From assembly GCA_030746455.1 (NCBI GenBank), contig JASLMQ010000338.1:1-13380 (forward strand): 13,380 bases of DNA. Reading direction: 5' to 3'. Origin of the DNA: Candidatus Latescibacterota bacterium. GTDB lineage: Bacteria; Latescibacterota; UBA2968; GCA-2709665. The position numbers and the translations under genes are program-made. Shown piece by piece: positions 5,902 through 12,789 of the stretch. Below the pieces are notes generated by a model, which saw only the letters and a program-made list of their open reading frames with translations, did not search any database and had not been told where the DNA came from. Position 1 is the first letter of the stretch, and each line of letters opens with the position of its first letter.

Positions 5902-7284
5902 TCACCGGTTCGACAGAGCGCCTCCGGGGCAGCAGCCCCCGGGGGCGCTTTGCTGTTCGCCCGGCCCTTTGTCCCTGTCATGCTGAAACGGACGCCGCAT
6001 CCGCTGCCGGCCGATCAGCCAGATGGCCGCCAAACCACCGTATTCTGCAAGCCTGACCCACAGCGCTTCTTCCCATACCCCCGTGGCCGCATAGCCGATC
6101 AACACGTGGTAGGAGAGCATGACCAACCCGGTGAACCCCATCCACGCCGGGTTGGGTCGCAGGGCGAGATAGGGGACCAGCCACAGCAGGTACCACGGAT
6201 GAACCGTGGGACTCAGCAGGATGAAGAGGGCGGTCAAGAAGCTGCCGGCTGGCACGGGCCGCGCTCCTCGCCAGGCCAGGATCACAACGACGGTTCCGAA
6301 GGTCAGACCCAGACCAGCCCGAGCAAGCATATCGCTGCCCAGCACCAGGCACAGGATGTCATAGACCGACCCATTGAACGACCAGCGAGCCGCGTAGGTC
6401 CGCAGTCCGGTCCATACGCCGACCCCCACCCCGAGATAGGGTGCATAGCCCAGAACCGAGACGGCCAGGAAGGCCAGTGCCGGGCCGACCCGACGCAGAC
6501 CCGATGCGGTCGGCGGTCGGCCGAGGGGGGTGTCCGCCCGGGCACACACCAGGAACGGTACTAGGCAGGCCGGAAAGAGCTTGGACAGGAAGGACAGGCC
6601 CAGCGCGGCCCCCGCTCTGACGGTGCATCCCCGTTCTGCCAGCAGGAGCGCCCAGAGAAGAAGGGCGACCCCCAGGATGTCGATGTGACCGCTCCCGGAG
6701 ACCTCCACGATCACCAGGGGGTTCCACAGGTAGATCAGCAGCAGACCTGACGGGAGGCCGCGCAGCCGGATCAGTCCCAGCAGGAACCAGGCCCCGAGAA
6801 GATCCAGCGCCACGAGTGCGGTCTTGAGGCACCATAGCGAGGGCCAGATCGCGTAGCAGCCGAGGAAGAAGAGCTGCGCGAGCGGGGGATAGATGGTGGG
6901 CACGTCGCCGTGATTGACACGCTCGTAAACCGCCTCGTCCCTCAGATGGGCCAGCTCCGCTGACGCGGGGGCGTACCTGTAGGGGTTGATCCCGTGGGTT
7001 TGTGTCCTCCCGTCCCAGACGTATCGGTAGACGTCATCCGACAGGCTGGGCGTCGAGGGCAGCAGCGTGAGCCTGAAGAGCAGTCCCAGGACCACGACCG
7101 CTCGGATGGGCATGCCCCGGCACCCCGCGGCAGCAAAGACGTAGGCCAGGAAGGCCGCACCGAAGAGCACAAAGAAGGTCGGCATCCCTTGTGACGCATC
7201 TCCGAGGCACAGAATGCCGACCATGGCTGCCTGGATGAGGGCGCCCGAAACAAGAAGCCTCACCATCGGACGGTTACGCCCCAT
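5902..7284 (-). CDS. GT-C family membrane glycosyltransferase (polyprenyl-phosphate sugar donor type)
   Basis: A 460-aa polytopic membrane protein with roughly ten or more hydrophobic segments. The first large loop carries SDDVYRYVWDGR (82-93), the acidic-pair motif of GT-C enzymes. A later PTVHPWYLLWLVPYLAL stretch is typical of the GT87/DUF2029 and MptA/B-like mannosyltransferases. Such enzymes use polyprenyl-phosphate sugars on the outer face of the inner membrane; donor and acceptor here are unknown. The ATG at 7282-7284 has GGAG 6 nt upstream; a second ATG at 7264-7266 is less well supported. It starts 11 bp after the potassium channel stop, so it is the distal gene of that cluster. The C-terminal 25-30 residues are hydrophilic and Gly/Pro-rich and overlap the opposite gene's terminator, so this end may be a recent extension. 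Confidence 0.88.
   Translation of the reverse strand: MGRNRPMVRLLVSGALIQAAMVGILCLGDASQGMPTFFVLFGAAFLAYVFAAAGCRGMPIRAVVVLGLLFRLTLLPSTPSLSDDVYRYVWDGRTQTHGINPYRYAPASAELAHLRDEAVYERVNHGDVPTIYPPLAQLFFLGCYAIWPSLWCLKTALVALDLLGAWFLLGLIRLRGLPSGLLLIYLWNPLVIVEVSGSGHIDILGVALLLWALLLAERGCTVRAGAALGLSFLSKLFPACLVPFLVCARADTPLGRPPTASGLRRVGPALAFLAVSVLGYAPYLGVGVGVWTGLRTYAARWSFNGSVYDILCLVLGSDMLARAGLGLTFGTVVVILAWRGARPVPAGSFLTALFILLSPTVHPWYLLWLVPYLALRPNPAWMGFTGLVMLSYHVLIGYAATGVWEEALWVRLAEYGGLAAIWLIGRQRMRRPFQHDRDKGPGEQQSAPGGCCPGGALSNR
5917..5957 (+). terminator. Intrinsic terminator of the ParA-like gene
   Basis: A 13-bp GC-rich stem has arms AGCGCCTCCGGGG (5917-5929) and CCCCGGGGGCGCT (5937-5949), with a single U-G wobble and a 7-nt loop. 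It is followed by TTTGCTGTT, a short interrupted T-run. It begins 24 bp after the stop of the plus-strand gene. On the minus strand the hairpin is not followed by Ts, so it should work mainly for the plus strand. It overlaps the last ~15 codons of the convergent glycosyltransferase gene. Confidence 0.8.
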
Positions 7285-7295
7285 CCCGATCTCCG

Positions 7296-8306
7296 CTACC
7301 GAACGAACCCCCTGAGCGTGCGAAGTTGGTCTTCGTCTCCCAAGGCGACCAGGCTATCGCCTTCGCTGATCACCACCTTCGAGACGGAGACCCTCCCTGA
7401 GGGGTCGGTCCTCGGAGCGCCGCCGGGGTCCTGGATGGCGAGGATCTTCGCAGTCGTGCGCTCGCCGATCCCGGATTCGCCCAGGCGCTTGCCCACCAGC
7501 GGCGAACTGGACTCCACGCGCACCTCTTCGAGCCTCATCGTCACATCACCACCCTCGACCACCACGTCGAGAAAGCTCATCACGGAAGGGCGCAGAATGA
7601 CCGACGCCATCCGGCGCCCTGCGATCTGGTATGGACAGATCACGCGGTCCGCGCCCGCACGGAGAAGCTTCTCTGTTGTCCCCTCCTCCGCGGCACGGGC
7701 GACGATCGTCAGCTTCGGATTCAGCTGGCGCGCGGTCAGGACCACGTAGATATTGTCGCCGTCCTGGCGAAGCGCTGAAACCAGGCCCTTGGCCCGCTCG
7801 ATCCCTGCGTCGTACAGGATCTCGTCCCTGTCCGCATCCCCCTCGATGAACAGCACCTGGACGCCCCGTCCCAGCTCGGCCGTCTTGGGATCGCGGTCGA
7901 TGACCACAAACGGAACGCCGGCCTGGAGGAATTCCAGGGCGACTTCCCTGCCAACGACTCCGCACCCGCAGATGATGTAATGGTCCTTCAGGCTCGCAAT
8001 CGCCCGTTCCATACGTCGCCCCCGCATGGCCTGTACGATCTGGCCTTCGAAAATGAACCCGATCAGGGTTGTAACGGAATAGCCCAACGTTGCAATGCTC
8101 AGAATCAGCAGCAGGATGGTGAACTGCCGGCCTGCCGGCGAAAGCGGTTTGACTTCGCCAAAACCGACGGTGGTAACCGTGATCACCGTCATGTACAGGC
8201 TGTCCTCCACGGGCCACTCCTCAATCCAGGAATAGCCGATGGTCCCTCCGGCCAGGATGGCGACCAGGAGCAAGAACGCGATGGAGAATCGAACCAGGGG
8301 TGACAT
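7296..8306 (-). CDS. Two-TM potassium channel with RCK (TrkA-N and TrkA-C) domains
   Basis: A 336-aa K+ channel of the MthK/Kch type. TM1 is about residues 5-27, the pore helix and selectivity filter TVGFGE are at 46-51, and TM2 is about 61-86. The RCK N-lobe has the Rossmann motif GCGVVG (114-119) and an acidic residue D137 ending the second strand, so NAD(H) or a nucleotide can probably bind. A C-terminal RCK_C lobe occupies about 255-336. The protein should sit in the inner membrane as a tetramer with an RCK gating ring. RCK_C lobes are known c-di-AMP and cation binding sites in other systems, so the upstream cyclase is a plausible regulator (inference). The ATG is 4 bp after the DUF1854 stop, and the glycosyltransferase follows 11 bp later. 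Confidence 0.95.
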   Translation of the reverse strand: MSPLVRFSIAFLLLVAILAGGTIGYSWIEEWPVEDSLYMTVITVTTVGFGEVKPLSPAGRQFTILLLILSIATLGYSVTTLIGFIFEGQIVQAMRGRRMERAIASLKDHYIICGCGVVGREVALEFLQAGVPFVVIDRDPKTAELGRGVQVLFIEGDADRDEILYDAGIERAKGLVSALRQDGDNIYVVLTARQLNPKLTIVARAAEEGTTEKLLRAGADRVICPYQIAGRRMASVILRPSVMSFLDVVVEGGDVTMRLEEVRVESSSPLVGKRLGESGIGERTTAKILAIQDPGGAPRTDPSGRVSVSKVVISEGDSLVALGDEDQLRTLRGFVR

Positions 8307-8310
8307 AACC

Positions 8311-8853
8311 CTATCGGAACCTCATGACCATGCCCTTGGTGCCGGACTTTCCCGTTGAGCCGCGGGTCCGGAGCACCTTGTCGGGCAACAGGTCGCGGAT
8401 GGCGTCCCTGCTGTCTCTGTCCATCGTCCAGTAGCTCTCGATGGCGTATCGCTTGCCGTCTTCGTCGCTAACCGTGATCGCGGGTGCCTGCGATCCGTCG
8501 AGGGCCTCTCGGTCCTGAATCCGGAACTCCCTCTCCCCATCGTCGGTGAGCACCTGCCACGTGCTGCCGGCCCCTTTCATGGACACAGAACGAATCTCGA
8601 GTATTGTCGGAACGAAGTAGGCGGCCTTCAGGGCCTCCTCGGCGATCACGCGCGACTCCGGCTCGAGGGATCCAGGGTCCTCGATCAGACCGATTTCACG
8701 GCCGTCCGGATCCAGCAGGCCCACGTAGTGCTGCGGGTTGGTCTTCGGGAAGGCCCTGACCACCCGGTCCACTCGGTGGGTCACGCCGGCGATGCGGACC
8801 TCCAGTCCCTCCTCCCCCCACCTCAACCGAATCGCTGCGGGATCCAGATTCAT
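8311..8853 (-). CDS. DUF1854 domain protein
   Basis: A 180-aa soluble protein of unknown function. From about residue 50 it matches my memory of DUF1854: a GREIGLIEDPGSLEPESR lead-in, a YFVPTILEI core, a TWQVLTDDGEREFRI strand pair, then DEDGKRYAIESYWTMDRDSR. The fold is probably mostly beta. No signal or membrane segment is seen. DUF1854 is usually found beside ABC exporters or cyanophycin genes, so its position between a Trk pore gene and an RCK channel is uncommon as far as I know. The ATG at 8851-8853 has AAGGAG 6 nt upstream. It lies 68 bp after trkH and 4 bp before the channel, so co-expression with the channel is likely. A regulatory or adaptor role for potassium transport is only inference. 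Confidence 0.8.
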   Translation of the reverse strand: MNLDPAAIRLRWGEEGLEVRIAGVTHRVDRVVRAFPKTNPQHYVGLLDPDGREIGLIEDPGSLEPESRVIAEEALKAAYFVPTILEIRSVSMKGAGSTWQVLTDDGEREFRIQDREALDGSQAPAITVSDEDGKRYAIESYWTMDRDSRDAIRDLLPDKVLRTRGSTGKSGTKGMVMRFR

Positions 8854-8921
8854 CTTCCGCTCCTTCGGCCCGGGCCAGCGGCAAGGCCCGGTTTCTCACG
8901 ATGGAAAAGACGCCGATGCGC

Positions 8922-10373
8922 TCACCTGGCCCGCCAGAACGACGGCAGGACCAGGACCAGTACCGCATACAGCTCGAGGCGGCCAAGAACCATGCACAGG
9001 GAGAGCAACAGTTTGCCCGGCCAGAGGATGAACCCGTAGTTGTCCACTGGCCCGACCCCGCCGAGGCCGGGCCCGATGTTGTTCAGCGTGGCCACGACCG
9101 ATGTGACGGCCGTGACCAGATCCAGCCCCATCGCCGCCATGGCCAGGGAGCAGGACAGGAAGATCACCATCAAGACGGAGTAGTAGACCACGATGGCGTT
9201 ACGGGCATCGTCCGGGATGGCCGCCCCGCCGACCTTGAGGGTCCGAACGATGTGGGGCCTGAAGACCTGCTCGACGCCCATATAGGCGTTCTTGGACAGG
9301 ACCAGGATGCGCACCACCTTCATGCCCCCACCGGTGGAACCAGCGCACCCCCCCACGAACATGAGCGCCACCAGAACCAGCTTTGAGAAGGGGGGCCAAA
9401 CCTCGAAGTCCGCAGTTCCATAGCCGGTCGTGGTCATAACCGACACGGTTTGGAACGAGGCATACCGGAACGCGTCGACCACCCCGTCGTAGGTCCGGCT
9501 GAGAACCAGGTTCGCCGTGAGCACCAGCACCACGACCGCAAGGATTCCCAGGTAGACGCGCCACTCCGCATCCCGGAGCATGGCCCTCCATCGCCCGCGC
9601 AGCACGTGGAAGTAGAGCCCGAAGTTGGTGCCCGCCACCACCATGAACACGATGATCGTGGCGTCGATCCCGGGGCTGCGGTAGTGCCCGATGCTGGCGT
9701 TGCGGGTGGAGAAGCCCCCGGTGGCCATCGTGCCAAAGGTGTGGCACAGCGACTCGTAGAACGACATGCCCTGCAAGTAGAGGAGTAGGACCTCGAGGGC
9801 CGAGATGCCTACATAGACCCGCCAGAGCAGCGATGCGGTCTCGCTGACCCGCGGTCTCAACGCCTCGGACGTGGGGCCCGGCACCTCGGACCGAAACAGC
9901 TGCTTGCCCCCCGCGCGCAGATAGGGCAGGATGGCCACGAAGAGAACCACGATCCCCATCCCGCCAAGCCAGTGCGTGAAGCTCCTCCAGAAGAGGACCC
10001 CCTTGGGCAGCACCTCGATGTCTGTCAGGATGGTGGAGCCCGTGGTCGTGAAGCCGGACATCGCCTCGAAGTAGGCGTCGACGAAGCTCGGGGCAGCCCC
10101 GGACAGATAGAAGGGAAAGGCGCCGAACAGCGCGGCCAGCAGCCATCCAAGCCCGACTACGGCCATGCCCTCCCGCCTCAGAACCGGTGCGCGGCTGCCC
10201 AGGCCCGCGGCCCACAACGCGCCGCCGCAGACCAGGCAGATCCCCATAGACAGGAGTAGGGCCTGAGCATCCGGCTCGCCGAGGTAAAGGCTCCAGAAAA
10301 GCGGGAAGCCCATCGATAGCCCGATAAACACCACGAGCACGCCGACGAGCTTGAGGACCGTCCGGAAGTTCAT
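8922..10373 (-). CDS. trkH: Trk potassium uptake pore protein TrkH
   Basis: The 483-aa membrane pore of the Trk K+ (or Na+) uptake system, the same length as E. coli TrkH. All four pore-loop repeats are visible: SGFTTTGST (106-114), FGTMATGGFST, VSVMTTTGYGTADF and ATLNNIGPGLGGVG. Each carries the filter glycine. HWLGGMGIVV, typical of the family, follows the first loop, and CAGSTGGGMK is the intramembrane loop that gates the pore. It should work as a dimer with a TrkA ring below it, and trkA is immediately upstream (17 bp gap). The ATG is at 10371-10373 and the ribosome site is weak, consistent with coupling to trkA. Identification is secure; ion selectivity and the regulating ligand are inferred. 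Confidence 0.97.
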   Translation of the reverse strand: MNFRTVLKLVGVLVVFIGLSMGFPLFWSLYLGEPDAQALLLSMGICLVCGGALWAAGLGSRAPVLRREGMAVVGLGWLLAALFGAFPFYLSGAAPSFVDAYFEAMSGFTTTGSTILTDIEVLPKGVLFWRSFTHWLGGMGIVVLFVAILPYLRAGGKQLFRSEVPGPTSEALRPRVSETASLLWRVYVGISALEVLLLYLQGMSFYESLCHTFGTMATGGFSTRNASIGHYRSPGIDATIIVFMVVAGTNFGLYFHVLRGRWRAMLRDAEWRVYLGILAVVVLVLTANLVLSRTYDGVVDAFRYASFQTVSVMTTTGYGTADFEVWPPFSKLVLVALMFVGGCAGSTGGGMKVVRILVLSKNAYMGVEQVFRPHIVRTLKVGGAAIPDDARNAIVVYYSVLMVIFLSCSLAMAAMGLDLVTAVTSVVATLNNIGPGLGGVGPVDNYGFILWPGKLLLSLCMVLGRLELYAVLVLVLPSFWRAR

Positions 10374-10390
10374 AGTCGCCCGGCTGCCAC

Positions 10391-11755
10391 TCAGGAGCCC
10401 GCCGAAGGCTTGGAGAACATGCCACCCAGCTCATCTACAACCGAGGCCAGGGCGAAGGCAATGACGATATCTCCTGGAAGGATGATGTCGCCCCCGCGGG
10501 GTACGACCATGTCCTCACCCCGAACGAGCGCGCCGATGATGGAGCCCTTGGGGAACCGCACTTCCTCACCGATCACGCGGTCGACCGCAGGAGCCCCGGA
10601 CTCGGCCTTGACCTCCACCACCTCTGCCTTGCCGCCGTGCAGCAGGGCCACCGACGTGATGTGTGCCTGCCCCATCAGGGCCATGATGCGGTTTCCCGTG
10701 AGCAGTCGCGCGCTCACCGCGTGATCGATCCCCACGCGCTCGACCAGGGGGACGTAGTCCACTCTGTTGACCGACACCATCGTCCGCGGAACGCCGCGCT
10801 CCATGGCCTGGAGCGTCGACATCAGATTGACCTCGTCGCTCCCGCAGAGGGCCACGAAGACATCGGCCCTCTCGACCCGTTCCTCCTCGAGAACCGAAAG
10901 CCGGGTCGCGTCGCCGTGGATCACGTGGGTGTGTGACAGAACGCGAGAGAGGGCCTCGCATCTCTCGCGTCGGCCCTCGATCAGCGTTACGTCCAGATTC
11001 CGGCCCTCCAGCAGCTGGGCCAGCATCAGCGCCGTGGTGCCCCCACCCGCGATCACCACGTTCTCGGCGCCCGCCTCGATGTCATGGAACTGCCGCCGCA
11101 CGTCCCCGCTTCGATCGGCCGGCATGACAACCGCGATCTGGTCCCCGGCGAAAAGCTCGTCCTCGGGGCCAGGTACCGACACCAGGTCGCCGCGAGTCAA
11201 CGAGACGGCAAGCACACCGTTGTCGCGGTTGGGCGGAAACACCTCCTGGATCATCTGCCCCACCACGGGCGTTCCATCGCGGACCTCCATCTCGCGCATC
11301 TGGACCCTGCCATGAGCGAAGGTCTCCACGGCAATGGCCGCGGGGTTCTCGACGAGCTTTGCGATTTCAAACGCGGTGAGCGACTGAGGAGAGATGATCA
11401 GGTCGATGCCGAGGATGTTGCGGTACTGGATTCGTCCGCCGCCGTAGTAGGACTGATCGTATACACGGGCCGCGGTTCGTTTGGCCCCCAGCTGGTGAGC
11501 GGTGGCCGCGGTGATGAGGTTCACCTCATCGCTGTCCGTAACGGCCGCCACCAGGTGGGCCCGTGGGGCGCCGGCCACCTCGAGGACCTGCGCGCTTGCC
11601 CCGTGATCGCAGATCGTGCGGACGTCGAGGGATTCCTCCGCCCACTCGAGCCGCTCGCGTTCGGCGTCAATCAGGGTGACATCGTGGTTGTCCTGGGACA
11701 GCACCTGTGCGATGTGTTTGCCCGACTGCCCGGCCCCCACCACGATGACTTCCAT
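10391..11755 (-). CDS. trkA: Trk system regulatory protein TrkA (double RCK)
   Basis: The 454-aa cytoplasmic gating protein of the Trk uptake system. It is a tandem duplication of TrkA-N plus TrkA-C. The first Rossmann motif is GAGQSG (7-12) with acidic D30. The second is GGGTTA (237-242) with E260, where the usual last glycine is Ala, so nucleotide binding in the second half may differ. RCK_C lobes occupy about 140-220 and 370-454. TrkA binds NAD(H)/ATP and controls TrkH; its C-lobes belong to the RCK_C fold that binds c-di-AMP in several bacteria. The ATG is at 11753-11755, 27 bp after the cyclase stop, with a weak G-rich ribosome site. Gene order cyclase-trkA-trkH strongly suggests a shared job. 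Confidence 0.96.
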   Translation of the reverse strand: MEVIVVGAGQSGKHIAQVLSQDNHDVTLIDAERERLEWAEESLDVRTICDHGASAQVLEVAGAPRAHLVAAVTDSDEVNLITAATAHQLGAKRTAARVYDQSYYGGGRIQYRNILGIDLIISPQSLTAFEIAKLVENPAAIAVETFAHGRVQMREMEVRDGTPVVGQMIQEVFPPNRDNGVLAVSLTRGDLVSVPGPEDELFAGDQIAVVMPADRSGDVRRQFHDIEAGAENVVIAGGGTTALMLAQLLEGRNLDVTLIEGRRERCEALSRVLSHTHVIHGDATRLSVLEEERVERADVFVALCGSDEVNLMSTLQAMERGVPRTMVSVNRVDYVPLVERVGIDHAVSARLLTGNRIMALMGQAHITSVALLHGGKAEVVEVKAESGAPAVDRVIGEEVRFPKGSIIGALVRGEDMVVPRGGDIILPGDIVIAFALASVVDELGGMFSKPSAGS

Positions 11756-11782
11756 CCGCTCGTCCCCCGGCCCCCGTACGTC

Positions 11783-12682
11783 TTAGCGGGAGTACCGTCT
11801 GGCAGGGATCTTCCGGAGCACGATTTCCCCGTTCCGGAAGGCCCGGACGATCCCTGTGGATTCCGATACCGCTACGGCGACCGACTTGGTGTGTCGCGTG
11901 ATGGCAGCGGCCGCAACGTGCCGCGCCCCCAGACCCTTGGGGAGGCTCAAGCCCCTCACATCGGCGGTGATATAACGTCCGCCCGAGAGGATCACGCCGC
12001 CCTCCTGCACGATGAACGCGCCGTCCATCAGGGCCACCTCCTTGACCCCTTCGCGGATATCGGGGTTGCAGATGTTCTTCTCCCGTTCCGAGTAGCCCCT
12101 GAAGGGGTCGAAGGTCATCGGCCGTGAGTTGGCCATCACCCGTTCTGCATCCCCGATTACGAACAATGTTCCCACGACCTCGCCTTCCCGGCCCTCTTCT
12201 CCGATCTCGAGCGCCAGGTCCAGTACGGTCCGGACCACCTCGACCTGGAGGTCTCCGGCCAGTTCGGCCACAGTCTCCGGGTGGAATCCCTCCATCCACT
12301 TCCTCGCCTCGAGCACGACGACCGTGTCGACCCCCTTCCGGTCCGCCACGCCTGTGAGGCAGACCACCCGGCTTCCACTCCGGATGTAGCCCGCCTCCAC
12401 GCCCAGCGCCACGCCCTGCCGCACCCGATCCAGCTGCACCGTGTTGTCCAGACCGGACTCGAAATGCAGCCGCTGGACCCCAGCCTCCTCGATGCCCTTG
12501 AGGAATCTCCTGCTGCGCGTCAGGACGAGGGTCCGGCAGACCTCGTTGAGGGCCTCCACCGACGAGCGCCGCACGCCGGCATCGGCCACCAGCAGGACCA
12601 GATCTGCGCCCACGTCCTGGGACAGTGTTGCGGCCAACTCCAACACCGCCGTGGAATACGACCGCTTTCGCTTCTGCGGCAC
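11783..12682 (-). CDS. dacZ: Diadenylate cyclase (c-di-AMP synthase), DacZ-like
   Basis: A 299-aa enzyme that should condense two ATP into cyclic di-AMP. The N-terminal half (about 1-145) resembles the pyruvate kinase C-terminal alpha/beta domain, with GVEAGYIRSGSRVVCLTG as its clearest part. The DAC domain follows from about 155, with GTLFVIGD (161-168), the catalytic DGA (220-222), LPKGLGARH (248-255) and SESTG (273-277). Most bacterial cyclases read RHR or RHT at the ATP site; here it is RHV (254-256), close to the archaeal form. This PK-like plus DAC layout is that of archaeal DacZ, not of DisA, CdaA or CdaS. The start is GTG (12680-12682) with GGGAG 8 nt upstream. No membrane segment is seen. 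trkA follows 27 bp downstream, so the product most likely acts on potassium transport. Confidence 0.92.
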   Translation of the reverse strand: MPQKRKRSYSTAVLELAATLSQDVGADLVLLVADAGVRRSSVEALNEVCRTLVLTRSRRFLKGIEEAGVQRLHFESGLDNTVQLDRVRQGVALGVEAGYIRSGSRVVCLTGVADRKGVDTVVVLEARKWMEGFHPETVAELAGDLQVEVVRTVLDLALEIGEEGREGEVVGTLFVIGDAERVMANSRPMTFDPFRGYSEREKNICNPDIREGVKEVALMDGAFIVQEGGVILSGGRYITADVRGLSLPKGLGARHVAAAAITRHTKSVAVAVSESTGIVRAFRNGEIVLRKIPARRYSR

Positions 12683-12789
12683 TGGCTTATCTCCCGTAGC
12701 GACTCGGGGATGGGGAGAGAGTCAATCCGATCGTTTCAGAGCTGCGCACTGAGTGCTTCCACCCAGGAGCCCGCCGGTGGGCCGGAACC

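Noticed and set aside
9199..10434. Minus-strand 411-codon frame overlapping trkH
   Set aside because: Out of frame with trkH, which has all four pore loops; the alternative is Arg/Gly-rich without a domain.
12697..12725. Possible sigma-70 promoter upstream of dacZ (TTGACT, 17 bp, TCGCTA)
   Set aside because: The -10 hexamer is too poor to support a promoter call.
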